Source: Actinomycetota bacterium (GTDB lineage: Bacteria; Actinomycetota; Acidimicrobiia; Acidimicrobiales; Ilumatobacteraceae). Taken from it: a stretch of 52,648 nt of DNA. Under the pieces are notes generated by a model that ran no database searches, was not told where the DNA came from, and was given only the letters and a program-made list of their open reading frames with translations. Numbering within the stretch: position 1 is the stretch's first letter; each line of letters opens with the position of its first letter. Position numbers and translations under genes: made by a program. Where the stretch lies: positions 1 through 52,648 of the forward strand of contig VGAC01000011.1 of assembly GCA_016870865.1 (NCBI GenBank). The letters run 5' to 3'. Shown piece by piece: positions 1 through 8,169 of the stretch.

Positions 1-4
1 GCCC

Positions 5-271
5 TCACTCCATGATCGGGGCGATCATGTCCATTTCTTCGAGGCAGTGCTTGGGCGGGGGCGGGTCCTCGTCGGGGGCCATTGTCATCTTCAACTCCAC
101 TCCGCACACGCTGCAGCGGTAACGCACATTGATGCGCCGCATCTCCCCCGATGGTGGGGGCGGGGGTGTGGGGCTGGTCATCGACTTGAGCATCGCTAGG
201 CCGGCCTTCCAGATGCCGTAGAACAAAAGCCCTCCCCCGGCCCACCAGATGATGGTGCCGAAGGAGGGCAT
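5..271 (-). CDS. Small membrane-anchored CxxC protein (unknown function)
   Basis: This 88-residue protein is not one I recognise. Residues 6-28 form one hydrophobic helix, followed by a proline-rich linker (34-40) and a cytoplasmic or extracytoplasmic tail. The tail has a CxxC pair (C53, C56) and a further C76, suggesting a half zinc ribbon. I start it at the ATG at 271; a longer in-frame reading to 343 would run into the thiolase gene. It lies 22 bp downstream of the thiolase stop on the same strand and may be co-transcribed. The function cannot be inferred. Confidence 0.6.
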   Translation of the reverse strand: MPSFGTIIWWAGGGLLFYGIWKAGLAMLKSMTSPTPPPPPSGEMRRINVRYRCSVCGVELKMTMAPDEDPPPPKHCLEEMDMIAPIME

Positions 272-293
272 GTCCGTTTCGTTTTCGGTTTGC

Positions 294-1463
294 TCAGCCG
301 AGGCGTTCGATGATGGTGGCGTTGGCCATGCCGCCGCCCTCACACATCGTCTGCAGGCCGAAGCGGCCGCCGGTGCGCTCGAGTTCGCAGAGCAGCGTGG
401 TCATCAGGCGGGTACCCGATGCACCGAGGGGGTGGCCAAGGGCGATGGCGCCGCCGTTGACGTTGACCTTGCTCATGTCGGGGTGCAGTTCCTTTTCCCA
501 GGCGAGCACGACCGAAGCGAAGGCCTCGTTGATTTCGACGAGGTCGATCTGGTCGATCTTCATGCCGGCGCGCTCGAGCACCCGGTGCGTGGCGGGAATC
601 GGCGCGGTGAGCATGAGGCGCGGGTCGTCGGCTGCGAGAGCGAAGTTGACGAAGCGGGCGCGGGGCTTCAAGCCCAGCGCCTTTGCCTTTTCTTCGCTCA
701 TGATGAGCACCGCCGACGCACCGTCGGTGATCTGCGAGGAGTTGCCGGCCGTGACGCGGCCGCCGTCTTCTGCGGGGCGGAACGAGGGCTTCAACTTGCC
801 GAGCGACTCCATCGTGGTGTCACGCAGGCCTTCGTCGGTGGTCATCATCTGGCCATCGGCGCCGAGCAGCGGAAGGATTTCGGCCTGGAAACGGCCTTCC
901 TTCGTGGCACGGGCGGCTAATTCCTGCGAACGACAACCGAAGCGGTCCATGTCGTCGCGGCTGATGTTCCACTTGTCGGCGATGAGTTCGGCCGAGATGC
1001 CCTGGCCAACGAGGCCACCCTGGGGCTCGTAACGAGCACCGACCTTGGGGCCGAAGGGGAAGCCGTACTTGCCGTCGGCCATCGACGAACCCATGGGAAC
1101 GCGGGTCATCACTTCAACGCCCGCGGCCACGATGACGTCGTGTGCGCCCGAGAGAACTGCCTGTGCTGCGAAGTGTGCGGCCTGCTGCGACGAACCGCAC
1201 TGGCGGTCGACGGTGGTGCCGGGCACCGACTCGGGCCAACCGGCTGCGAGGACGGCGTTACGGGCGATGTTCACGCCCTGCTCACCCACCTGCATGACGC
1301 AACCCATCACCACGTCTTCGACAACGGCGGGGTCGATGCCGGTGCGGTCGACGAGGGCTTTGAGAACTTCGGATGCGAGATCGACGGGATGCCAATCCTT
1401 CAATTTGCCGTTGCGCTTGCCGAGCGGCGTACGGATGGCATCAACGATTACTGCCGTGGTCAC
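294..1463 (-). CDS. Acetyl-CoA C-acyltransferase (thiolase)
   Basis: A 389-residue thiolase, full family length. It catalyses CoA-dependent cleavage of 3-ketoacyl-CoA or the reverse condensation of acyl-CoAs. The nucleophilic cysteine is C89 in the motif DRQCGSS, where many FadA enzymes have NRQCSSG. The second active-site elements are the GHPLGASGTR loop with H344 and the CEGGGMANA loop with C374. The start is a GTG at 1463 preceded by a G-rich Shine-Dalgarno stretch. Neighbours do not form an obvious beta-oxidation operon, so the chain-length or steroid specificity is open. A fadA-type name would be a guess. Confidence 0.93.
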   Translation of the reverse strand: MTTAVIVDAIRTPLGKRNGKLKDWHPVDLASEVLKALVDRTGIDPAVVEDVVMGCVMQVGEQGVNIARNAVLAAGWPESVPGTTVDRQCGSSQQAAHFAAQAVLSGAHDVIVAAGVEVMTRVPMGSSMADGKYGFPFGPKVGARYEPQGGLVGQGISAELIADKWNISRDDMDRFGCRSQELAARATKEGRFQAEILPLLGADGQMMTTDEGLRDTTMESLGKLKPSFRPAEDGGRVTAGNSSQITDGASAVLIMSEEKAKALGLKPRARFVNFALAADDPRLMLTAPIPATHRVLERAGMKIDQIDLVEINEAFASVVLAWEKELHPDMSKVNVNGGAIALGHPLGASGTRLMTTLLCELERTGGRFGLQTMCEGGGMANATIIERLG

Positions 1464-1535
1464 GGTGTACCCCCAGGGGATGAGTAGTTACTTGCTGGTA
1501 GGGGCATGAGCCTACCCCCACCCTTTGTGGGGGCT

Positions 1536-1898
1536 CTACTCACCGGCGAATCTGGCTTCGACCCCGCACAACCTGTAGCTCAGGGTGCGGGGGTCTTCGT
1601 TGAGCCCTTGTTCCTTGGGAACAAAGGCGCCCTCGGAGACCACACTGACGGTCGCGCTTTGGGTGTCGCCGGTGAGTGGAACGTCGACGAAGAAGATTTC
1701 ACTGGCCATCACCTGACGGCGGATGGTGAGGCCATTGACCGTGACGTGGACGAGGAGATTGTCGATGTGCGGGGTTTTTTCGAAAATGACACGGATGTTT
1801 TTCGTGCCGGGCGGTGGTGTGCAGGTGAACTCCACGTTGTTGCCTGCCCAGCCGTCGTGCCAATAGCCGGTGGCATGCGAGTAGTCGATGGGCTGCAC
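1536..1898 (-). CDS. Conserved beta-sandwich-like protein (unknown)
   Basis: 120 residues, not recognised with confidence. The sequence alternates hydrophobic strands and turns, has a WHDGW motif near residue 13 and ends in a FVP...DPRTLSYR pattern. That pattern resembles the small beta-sandwich domains appended to some glycosyltransferases and secreted carbohydrate-binding proteins. There is no signal peptide or membrane helix. A GTG start at 1898 lies four bases after the VOC-protein stop, so it is most likely the third gene of the FAD reductase-VOC operon. A 7-bp hairpin without a T tract follows its stop. Confidence 0.6.
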   Translation of the reverse strand: MQPIDYSHATGYWHDGWAGNNVEFTCTPPPGTKNIRVIFEKTPHIDNLLVHVTVNGLTIRRQVMASEIFFVDVPLTGDTQSATVSVVSEGAFVPKEQGLNEDPRTLSYRLCGVEARFAGE

Positions 1899-1902
1899 GT
1901 GG

Positions 1903-2508
1903 CTACTGCTTGCGCATTCCGCGGCGCAGGATGCCGTCGCTGGTGCCGGGGTCGAAGGTGCGGCTGAGTGCCGCCATGTCGTTGAGAAAGTAATCGCGTG
2001 TGGCCCCCGTTACCTGGGCGAGCTCCATCACGGGGGCGCTTGGCATGCCGACGAGTGGTGCGGGTGTGTCGTAGTAGCGGAACTTTGCGTTGTCACCGAT
2101 CTGAGCCTTGGTGACGAGTTGCCAGCCGAGTTGTTTGGTCACTTGTTCGTGGGCGGCGTCGATGTCGTCGGGCCAGAAAGCGATGTGGTGCAGGCCACCC
2201 TCGCCGTTGGTGGCCGCCATGAATTCGTTGTAGGTCGTTGGTGAGTCGTCGTGTTGTTCGATGATCTCGACCTGAATGGCACCCATGTGGGCGACGGCGA
2301 AAGAGAAGTCGATGGCGCTTGGTTGGCCGCGGTGTTCCACGTTGATGACGGGTGGGTGTTCGACGACGATCCACGGACCGACGCCGAGTGAGTTGATCCA
2401 GTGGTCGAGGTGCTTGTCAAAGGTTCCCTTTGGTACCACCCAGGCGAGTTGGCGCAGTTCGCCGAAGATCTGCATCGCGGTTGTTGGCGTCGTGTCGGGA
2501 GCGTTCAT
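1903..2508 (-). CDS. VOC superfamily (glyoxalase-like) protein
   Basis: 201 residues with two beta-alpha-beta-beta-beta halves, typical of vicinal-oxygen-chelate enzymes. The first strand carries LRQLAWVV and the second half opens with GLHHIAFW, where the histidine is a likely metal ligand; VEIIEQ marks the end of the first half. VOC proteins isomerise, epimerise or cleave small substrates at a divalent metal; the substrate cannot be told here. The gene overlaps the upstream FAD-dependent reductase by 4 bp (ATGA), which suggests translational coupling and a shared pathway. Confidence 0.85.
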   Translation of the reverse strand: MNAPDTTPTTAMQIFGELRQLAWVVPKGTFDKHLDHWINSLGVGPWIVVEHPPVINVEHRGQPSAIDFSFAVAHMGAIQVEIIEQHDDSPTTYNEFMAATNGEGGLHHIAFWPDDIDAAHEQVTKQLGWQLVTKAQIGDNAKFRYYDTPAPLVGMPSAPVMELAQVTGATRDYFLNDMAALSRTFDPGTSDGILRRGMRKQ

Positions 2509-3734
2509 GGGTTGGTCTCCGCGAAGTGTGCAAGGGCCTGTGCCCTCGAGGTGTGTCCTTGGAGGAGTTTGCGGGCCGGCATCACGGCCTTTGGCATCGA
2601 CACGCCCAACACCGCAGTGAGGCGATCGTTGGCAAAATACGCGGCGGCGAACTTTCCGTCGTCGGGGTTGCCGGCCACGATACGCACATCGGTTGTGCTG
2701 GTGCCGCGACCGAGGAACTGGATTCGCGAGCTGAACTGGTCACTCCAGAAAAACGGCACCGCTGCGTACGGGGTGAGTGGTTGGTTGTTCAGGAGTGCAA
2801 TGGCGTTGGCGGCTGCGTGTGTGCCTTGTTCGGCGGCGGTTGTCCAGTGTTCGACGCGCATGGTGGGTTCGATGTCTGAGAACAGGGCATTGGGCCAACG
2901 CGCCACGTCACCGGCAGCGAACACATTTGGTGCACACCGCAGATGTTGGTCGCACACAATGCCGTCGTTGATGGTGAGGCCGCTGTCGGCAACCCAGTCG
3001 GTGGCAGGTGCGACACCGATACCGACGAGAACGATGTCGGCCTCGACGACTTCGCTCGTGTTGTGTTCGTTGGTGATGCGTACACCGGTGACATGTGGGC
3101 CACCGAGGATTTCTTCCACACGCACGTTGCAGCGAATGATGACGCCATTGTCGTGGTGCACACGGGCGACGGTGCGTCCCATTGCTTCGCCGAGGCCGCG
3201 GATGAGCGGTGCGGTCAGGCCTTCGAGCACGGTGACGTGACAGCCCCTGGCTCTGGCCGTGGCTGCCGCCTCGAGACCGATGAAGCCAGCGCCGATCACG
3301 ACGAGTTTCTTGCCGGTAGCGAAGTCGTCGCGCAGGGCCTCGGAGTCGTCGATGGTGCGCAGCGTGTGGATGCCGGTGTGTGCGGGCTGGTTGGGCAGGC
3401 GTCGCACAGTACCGCCCGTGGCGAGGATGCAAGCGTCGTAGGAGAAACTGCCCGCAGTCGTGGTGACATTTCTGTTCGCTGTGTCGAGCGCAATTGCGGT
3501 GGTACCGAAACGCCAGTCGACGTTGAGGGCGGTGATTTCTTCCTTCTTGCGAAGGGCAATACGATCGGCATCCCATTCACCGGCGAGAAACTTCTTCGAT
3601 AACGGCGGTCGGTCGTAGAGACCACGGTTTTCGTTGCCGATTGCGGTGATGGTGCCATCGAAGCCGTCGTTGCGCAGTGTCTCGGCGGCCCGCAGGCCCG
3701 CCAGTGAGGCACCAACGATCAGCACGTGTGACAC
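2505..3734 (-). CDS. FAD-dependent ferredoxin-type reductase
   Basis: A 409-residue pyridine nucleotide-disulfide reductase-fold enzyme of the rhodocoxin/terpredoxin reductase type. It passes electrons from NAD(P)H through FAD to a ferredoxin or oxygenase. The FAD-binding Rossmann motif is at residues 7-13 (VGASLAG), the NAD(P) motif VIGAGFIGLEAA at about 146, and the second FAD motif FAAGDVARW near 275. I use the GTG at 3734, which puts HVLIVGAS right after the start; an ATG at 3791 would leave only 13 bp to the divergent TetR gene. It heads a three-gene operon. The electron acceptor is not in the window. Confidence 0.85.
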   Translation of the reverse strand: MSHVLIVGASLAGLRAAETLRNDGFDGTITAIGNENRGLYDRPPLSKKFLAGEWDADRIALRKKEEITALNVDWRFGTTAIALDTANRNVTTTAGSFSYDACILATGGTVRRLPNQPAHTGIHTLRTIDDSEALRDDFATGKKLVVIGAGFIGLEAAATARARGCHVTVLEGLTAPLIRGLGEAMGRTVARVHHDNGVIIRCNVRVEEILGGPHVTGVRITNEHNTSEVVEADIVLVGIGVAPATDWVADSGLTINDGIVCDQHLRCAPNVFAAGDVARWPNALFSDIEPTMRVEHWTTAAEQGTHAAANAIALLNNQPLTPYAAVPFFWSDQFSSRIQFLGRGTSTTDVRIVAGNPDDGKFAAAYFANDRLTAVLGVSMPKAVMPARKLLQGHTSRAQALAHFAETNP

Positions 3735-3804
3735 GGCGACAACATTACGGCGGTTTGTGGCATTCGCTGACGTGGCCTGGGGGGTTCGCACCTAGATTGA
3801 AGGC

Positions 3805-4449
3805 GTGCCGAATCGTGCCACTCCCCTTGCCGAGATGCCCGAGGCGGGCCTCGCCATTCTCACGGCCGCACGCGACATCATCGAGGAGTCGGGGCCGAAT
3901 GGTTTGCGTGTGTCGGATGTTGCCGAACGCGCTGGCGTGGCGGTGGGTTTGCTGTACCACTACTTCGACGACCGCGATGACCTGATCGACGCGGTGCGCG
4001 AAGCACAGTTTCTGGCGCGCATCGAAGCCGACATCGCCGACCTGGCCCGCAAGGTCGGGTCGAACGATCTCGACACGACTGCGGTGTTGAAGGTGATCAT
4101 CGACGACTTCGCCAATCCGCGCAGCAAGAAGCGGCGCGATTTCCGTCTCGACCGAATCGAGGCGTTGGCCGCAGCGCGTTACAACCCCGAATTGACCAAA
4201 CGGCTGGTGCAGGCACAAAAGCGTTTGTCGTCGAGCATTCGTGCGACGATCGAAAAGGCGAAGGAAGACGGTCTCGTCGCGCCGGAAGTCGACACGCATG
4301 CCCTTGCCTTTTTCTTGGAAGTGTTGCCGCTCGGCACCGGGTTGGCGACGGTCTATACCGACATGCCCAGCCAAGAGGCGTGGCGCAAACTGTTGTTGCG
4401 CATGCTTGCGTCGCTGATTCCCGACAAGGTGGCTGCGAAGAAGAAGTAG
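3805..4449 (+). CDS. TetR/AcrR family transcriptional regulator
   Basis: 214 residues with the usual TetR layout. The N-terminal helix-turn-helix lies at residues 18-62 (ILTAARDIIEESG, then VSDVAERAGVAVGLLYHYF), and the all-helical ligand-binding domain follows. The start is a GTG. It is divergent from the FAD reductase-VOC operon with about 70 bp between starts, so that operon is the probable regulatory target, along with its own promoter. Its stop abuts the stop of the convergent 114-residue gene exactly. The ligand is unknown. Confidence 0.9.
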   Translation: MPNRATPLAEMPEAGLAILTAARDIIEESGPNGLRVSDVAERAGVAVGLLYHYFDDRDDLIDAVREAQFLARIEADIADLARKVGSNDLDTTAVLKVIIDDFANPRSKKRRDFRLDRIEALAAARYNPELTKRLVQAQKRLSSSIRATIEKAKEDGLVAPEVDTHALAFFLEVLPLGTGLATVYTDMPSQEAWRKLLLRMLASLIPDKVAAKKK

Positions 4450-4794
4450 TTACTTGGACCCAAGACGGCTCGCGAGAGCCGCGGGGTCGCCGCTGCAGGC
4501 ATCGAGCTCGTCTGGGCCCAGCACCAACAACCATGCATCGTTGTCATTCTTGATGACGGCAGGCAAAGGTCCGGCAGCGGCAAGTTGTTCGGGTGTCGCT
4601 TCGTCGCGGTGCAGCAGGGTCCATTCGATGCCTGCGCTGCTGCAGGCGGTGTCGAAGTCGCGGCGGCGGCCCGTCCAGCCGTGGGTGATATCGCACAGTG
4701 CGCAACTACCTCGGCCGAGCAGTTTCTTTGCGACGTAGGCAACTTCGCCGAGAGTCGTGCCGTCGGCGTTGTAGATACCTACGAAGTGTGGCAT
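4450..4794 (-). CDS. Conserved CxxC protein, CALCDITHG motif
   Basis: 114 residues; I recall similar proteins only as conserved hypotheticals. The notable feature is the motif C31-A-L-C34-D-I-T-H38-G, which could bind a metal or act as a redox dithiol, preceded by a short beta hairpin (FVGIYNADGTT). There is no signal peptide or membrane helix. The ATG at 4794 follows the purU stop by five bases, so it is almost certainly in the purU operon. An extended reading to 5121 would overlap purU entirely and is rejected. The function is unknown. Confidence 0.75.
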   Translation of the reverse strand: MPHFVGIYNADGTTLGEVAYVAKKLLGRGSCALCDITHGWTGRRRDFDTACSSAGIEWTLLHRDEATPEQLAAAGPLPAVIKNDNDAWLLVLGPDELDACSGDPAALASRLGSK

Positions 4795-4799
4795 GTCGG

Positions 4800-5654
4800 T
4801 CAGCCGAAGACGACGGTGCGGTTGTTCCACACCAACACGCGGTGCTCCACGTGTGCACGCACGGCGCGGGCCAGCACGACGGTTTCCAGGTCGCGGCCAC
4901 GGCGGGTGAGTTCGGCCACGTCGTCGCGGTGCGATACTCGCGCCACGTCTTGTTCGATGATCGGGCCTTCGTCCAGGTCGCTGGTCACGTAGTGCGCGGT
5001 GGCGCCGATGATCTTCACACCACGGTCGTGTGCCTGCCGGTACGGGTTGGCGCCGATGAACGCGGGGAGGAACGAGTGGTGGATGTTGATCATGCGTCCG
5101 TACCACTTGTCGGCGAACCAAGGGGGCAGCACCAACATGTAACGGGCAAGGATGACGAGGTCGAGGTTCAACGAGTCGAGAAGGTCGGCGACGTTTTTCT
5201 CCTGTTCGGCACGGGCGTTTGTGCCGTCGCCCACTGCAATGTGCTCGTAGCGATAGCCAAAGGCCTCAACAAGTTGCCTGCTGTCGTTGTGGTTCGACAC
5301 CACGGCCTGAATGTCGAGGCCCAGGTCGCCGTAACGCGACCGAGTGAGCAGGTCAGACAGGCAGTGCACCGTTTTCGACACCATGATTCCGGTGCGGGGT
5401 CGCCACGGCAGCTCGTTCAGTGTGAAGGTCATGCCGAACTTGGCGGCGATGGGGCCGAAGGCGGTCTTGAAGAACTGAAGATCCCGCGAGCCGTCATGGG
5501 TGAACTCGACACGCTGGAAGAACATCTGGTTGTGATGGTCGGTGTGCTGTTCAGCGTGCACGATGTTGCCGCCGTTCATCGACACCCATCCGGCCACATC
5601 GGCCACGATGCCCGAGGTGTCGGGGCACGAAATGAGGAGCACGGTGGTGTTCAC
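4800..5654 (-). CDS. purU: Formyltetrahydrofolate deformylase
   Basis: 284 residues. It hydrolyses 10-formyltetrahydrofolate to formate and tetrahydrofolate, balancing one-carbon pools and feeding formate to purine synthesis. An N-terminal ACT domain (about 1-85, LLISCPDTSGIVADVAGWV) is joined to a formyltransferase-fold domain. The catalytic triad of the family is present: N190 and H192 in INIHHSFLP, and D228 in the YVTSDLDEGPII loop. The start is GTG or ATG at 5654, a few bases after tRNA-Ala. A small CxxC protein is encoded directly downstream. Confidence 0.95.
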   Translation of the reverse strand: MNTTVLLISCPDTSGIVADVAGWVSMNGGNIVHAEQHTDHHNQMFFQRVEFTHDGSRDLQFFKTAFGPIAAKFGMTFTLNELPWRPRTGIMVSKTVHCLSDLLTRSRYGDLGLDIQAVVSNHNDSRQLVEAFGYRYEHIAVGDGTNARAEQEKNVADLLDSLNLDLVILARYMLVLPPWFADKWYGRMINIHHSFLPAFIGANPYRQAHDRGVKIIGATAHYVTSDLDEGPIIEQDVARVSHRDDVAELTRRGRDLETVVLARAVRAHVEHRVLVWNNRTVVFG

Positions 5655-5660
5655 AGCGAG

Positions 5661-5733
5661 TGGAGACGATGGGAATCGAACCCACGACCTCCTGCTTGCA
5701 AAGCAGGCGCTCTACCAATTGAGCTACGTCCCC
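5661..5733 (-). tRNA. tRNA-Ala (UGC)
   Basis: A 73-nt cloverleaf. The 7-bp acceptor stem runs GGGGACG to CGTCTCC with one G-T pair, discriminator A. The D arm is AGCTCAATTGGTAGAGC, the anticodon stem CCTGC/GCAGG encloses loop TTTGCAA (anticodon TGC), and the T arm is GTGGG TTCGATT CCCAT. CCA is not encoded. Confidence 0.97.
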
Positions 5734-5818
5734 GCAGGGCGCGCCAAACTCTATCGGCGAAAGGGTTTTCGGCGCAGCGAGGTTCGATTTTCGTCACGAT
5801 TTGCGCCGAGAAACGCCG

Positions 5819-6685
5819 TCAGGCGGTGCGGCCCGCGAGATACGCGCCGACGAGGGTGACTGCGCAACCGACGATGGAAAGTGGGTCGACGGATTCGTCG
5901 CGGATGAGGCCACCAAGGGCGAGGGCGACGACGGGAATGAGGTAGGTGGTGACTGATGCGCGGGTGGCGCCGAGGCGACCGGCGTTGGAGACGGTCATGA
6001 CATAGGCCAGGCCGGTGCCGAAGACGCCGAGGAGGGTGATCATGATGAGCGGCTGCCAGGCGAAGTCGATGTCGCCGATTCCGCTGAAGCCAAAGGGTGT
6101 GGTCATGACGAGTGCGGCGGCCTGGGCGCGCCAGAGGATGGGCAGCGAACCGTGTGCTTGTTGCAGAGGTAGCGCGACATTGAGCGAGAAGCCGTAGCAG
6201 GTGAGTGCGGCGACGATGAGGCCGATGCCCACGACGCTGGATGAGCCTTCGTCGAAGGAGGGGACGGCGATGACGATGACGCCCGCAAAACCCACGAGCA
6301 GGCCCTTGACCTGTGAGCGCGAAGCCTTCTTCTTGAAGACGAGAGCACCGACGATGGCGACGAAAAGCGGTGTGGCACCGTTCAACATGCCCGTGACACT
6401 CGACGACACGCGTTCCTCGGCGAAGGGGAACATGGTGAGGGGCACGGCCATCCACACCGCGGCGAGGGCGATGACGCGTGGCCAGGCACTGCGCGAGATG
6501 GGTGTGCGCGATGCAGGAACACAGGCAAGGGCGGCAAAGCCGAATGCGATGCGCATCGGGGTGATCATGATCGCGGGGAAGGCTTTGAGTCCTTCGGCGA
6601 TGAAGAAGAACGAGGTGCCCCAGATGAGGCCGGGTGTGATGAGCCGCAACCAGTCAGTGGTGGTCGGTTGTGTATGCGAACTCAC
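5819..6685 (-). CDS. EamA/DMT-family transporter
   Basis: 288 residues made almost wholly of hydrophobic helices, about ten in two homologous EamA repeats. The first repeat begins LITPGLIWGTSFFF and the second near GIGLIVAALTCYGF. Drug/metabolite transporters of this family export amino acids, nucleotides or toxic metabolites through the inner membrane. The substrate cannot be assigned from sequence. It is divergent from the F420-type oxidoreductase gene with a 39-bp gap, so the two promoters must overlap closely. Confidence 0.88.
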   Translation of the reverse strand: MSSHTQPTTTDWLRLITPGLIWGTSFFFIAEGLKAFPAIMITPMRIAFGFAALACVPASRTPISRSAWPRVIALAAVWMAVPLTMFPFAEERVSSSVTGMLNGATPLFVAIVGALVFKKKASRSQVKGLLVGFAGVIVIAVPSFDEGSSSVVGIGLIVAALTCYGFSLNVALPLQQAHGSLPILWRAQAAALVMTTPFGFSGIGDIDFAWQPLIMITLLGVFGTGLAYVMTVSNAGRLGATRASVTTYLIPVVALALGGLIRDESVDPLSIVGCAVTLVGAYLAGRTA

Positions 6686-6724
6686 CCGAAGAATCTAGGT
6701 GCCGTTTCCTCATAGGGTGGGGGC

Positions 6725-7750
6725 ATGGCCGAGTACACGTCGAACAATCCGAACATCCGCATGGGGTTGCAGATTCCCCTCTTCACGTATCCGGGTGGCA
6801 CGTCGGCGACGATGTTCGACACCGTTGCGTCGATTGCGCAGGCCGGTGAGAAGGCCGGGTTCGACTCGGTGTGGGTGATGGACCACTTCTACCAGTTGCC
6901 CGGTTTGGGCCAGCCGCAAGAACCGATGTTCGAGACGTACACGATTCTCTCGGCGTTGGCTCCAGTGACGTCAAAGGTGCGCCTCGGAGCGATGGTTGGC
7001 GGAGTGACATACCGCAATCCTGCATTTGTGGCGAAGTCGGTGACGTGTCTGGATGTGATTTCTCGGGGTCGTGCGATTTGGGGCATCGGTGCGGGTTGGT
7101 TCGAACTTGAGCACAACGCGTACGGCTATGAATTCGGTACGTTCAGTCAGCGCTTCGAAAAATTGGAAGAAGCATTGCAGATTGCCAAGAGCATGTTCGT
7201 GAACGACTCGACGACATTTGACGGCAAGTGGTTCAAGGTCACCGACGCGTTCAACGTGCCCAGACCCGTGCAATCGGAGGGCATTCCGGTGTTGATCGGC
7301 GGCAGCGGTGAGAAGAAGACGCTGCGCATGGTGGCCCAGTACGGCGATGCGTGCAACGTGTTCGGCAACCCAACGCAGGTCCGACACTTGATGTCGGTGC
7401 TCGATGAACACTGCGAGCGTTTGGGCCGCAACCCGGCCGACATTTGCCGCACGCGTTTGGGCACGTTGGTGGTGGGCCGTACGAAGGAAGAAGCCTTGAT
7501 GCGCATCGCCAAGCGTTACGGCGTGTCGTCGTTGGACGATTTGAAGGGCGAGCGCCTGGAGCGGATGAAGGCGATGATGATCATCGGCGACCGCGACACC
7601 GTGGGTGAAGAGGTATCGAACCTGATGGCGGCCGGCCTGGATGGTTTGATTTTCAACCTGCCCGATGCGCACGACCTCGAGTCGGTGGCGCTGGCGGGCG
7701 AGATCCTTTCACCACTGTTGACGGAACAGAGGGAGCATCGCAGTGGGTGA
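6725..7750 (+). CDS. LLM-class (F420-dependent-type) oxidoreductase
   Basis: 341 residues with the luciferase-like TIM-barrel pattern: GLQIPLFTYPGG at strand 1, then AGFDSVWVMDHF, LGAMVGGVTYRNPAFVAKSV, GIGAGWFELEHNAYG, and IPVLIGGSGEKKTLR. These features are typical of F420-dependent or FMN-dependent actinobacterial oxidoreductases. The substrate is unknown. The stop overlaps the start of the DCC-family gene by 8 bp, so the two are probably translated together. Confidence 0.9.
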   Translation: MAEYTSNNPNIRMGLQIPLFTYPGGTSATMFDTVASIAQAGEKAGFDSVWVMDHFYQLPGLGQPQEPMFETYTILSALAPVTSKVRLGAMVGGVTYRNPAFVAKSVTCLDVISRGRAIWGIGAGWFELEHNAYGYEFGTFSQRFEKLEEALQIAKSMFVNDSTTFDGKWFKVTDAFNVPRPVQSEGIPVLIGGSGEKKTLRMVAQYGDACNVFGNPTQVRHLMSVLDEHCERLGRNPADICRTRLGTLVVGRTKEEALMRIAKRYGVSSLDDLKGERLERMKAMMIIGDRDTVGEEVSNLMAAGLDGLIFNLPDAHDLESVALAGEILSPLLTEQREHRSG

Positions 7751-8129
7751 CGATTTCTCGATGCAGGATGATGCAACACCTGCACCTGGGGGCGCCGAGA
7801 ATCCTTCTGTGTGCATGGTGTACGACGACTCGTGCGCCATGTGTAGTGCTGCGGCGCGATGGGTGGGGCGAAACACCGATGTCGGACTGGTGCCGGGGTC
7901 GACTTCGGACTTGTCGGCCAAAGAGTTGGATGCTTCCGTGTGGCTCGTGGGTGAGGGTCGCCCGATAGGTCGCGCGTTGGCCGTTGCAGGCATTCTGAAG
8001 AGGTCGCGGCGATGGTGGTGGCGTGCGTGTGGACATGTGTTGTCGGTGTGGGGTGTGCGTCATGTGGGTGACGTCGTGTACCGCGTGATCGCGGCAAATC
8101 GCCACAGGTTCACGCGAAAACGGGGGTAA
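7743..8129 (+). CDS. DCC-family thiol-disulfide protein (DUF393-like)
   Basis: 128 residues. The motif VYDDSC31AMC34SAAARWV matches the D-x-x-C-x-x-C signature of the DCC (DUF393) family, thioredoxin-like proteins of unclear role. A second conserved stretch, ASVWLVGEGRPIGRALAVAGIL, corresponds to the family's usual small hydrophobic core. A GTG start at 7743 overlaps the end of the oxidoreductase gene. It lacks obvious membrane helices. Redox activity is inferred from the family, not demonstrated. Confidence 0.82.
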   Translation: MGDDFSMQDDATPAPGGAENPSVCMVYDDSCAMCSAAARWVGRNTDVGLVPGSTSDLSAKELDASVWLVGEGRPIGRALAVAGILKRSRRWWWRACGHVLSVWGVRHVGDVVYRVIAANRHRFTRKRG

Positions 8130-8169
8130 TCTCGCCTGTACGGCAGGTGATCTCATCTACGCATTCCGG

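Noticed and set aside
249-920. Long open frame antisense to the thiolase gene
   Set aside because: It is fully inside the thiolase coding strand, has no family motif and arises from the high GC content.
1515-1533. Hairpin CCCCCAC/GTGGGGG as a terminator
   Set aside because: The stem is only 7 bp and no T run follows on either strand.
2505-3791. ATG at 3791 as the start of the FAD reductase
   Set aside because: It would leave only 13 bp to the divergent TetR gene and add 19 residues not typical of the family; GTG 3734 places the Rossmann motif at the usual position.
5680-5859. Short plus-strand peptide reading (GDDGNRTHDLLL...) ending near 5859
   Set aside because: It is the antisense translation of tRNA-Ala, a known annotation artefact; the same occurs at tRNA-Gly (about 52545-52570).
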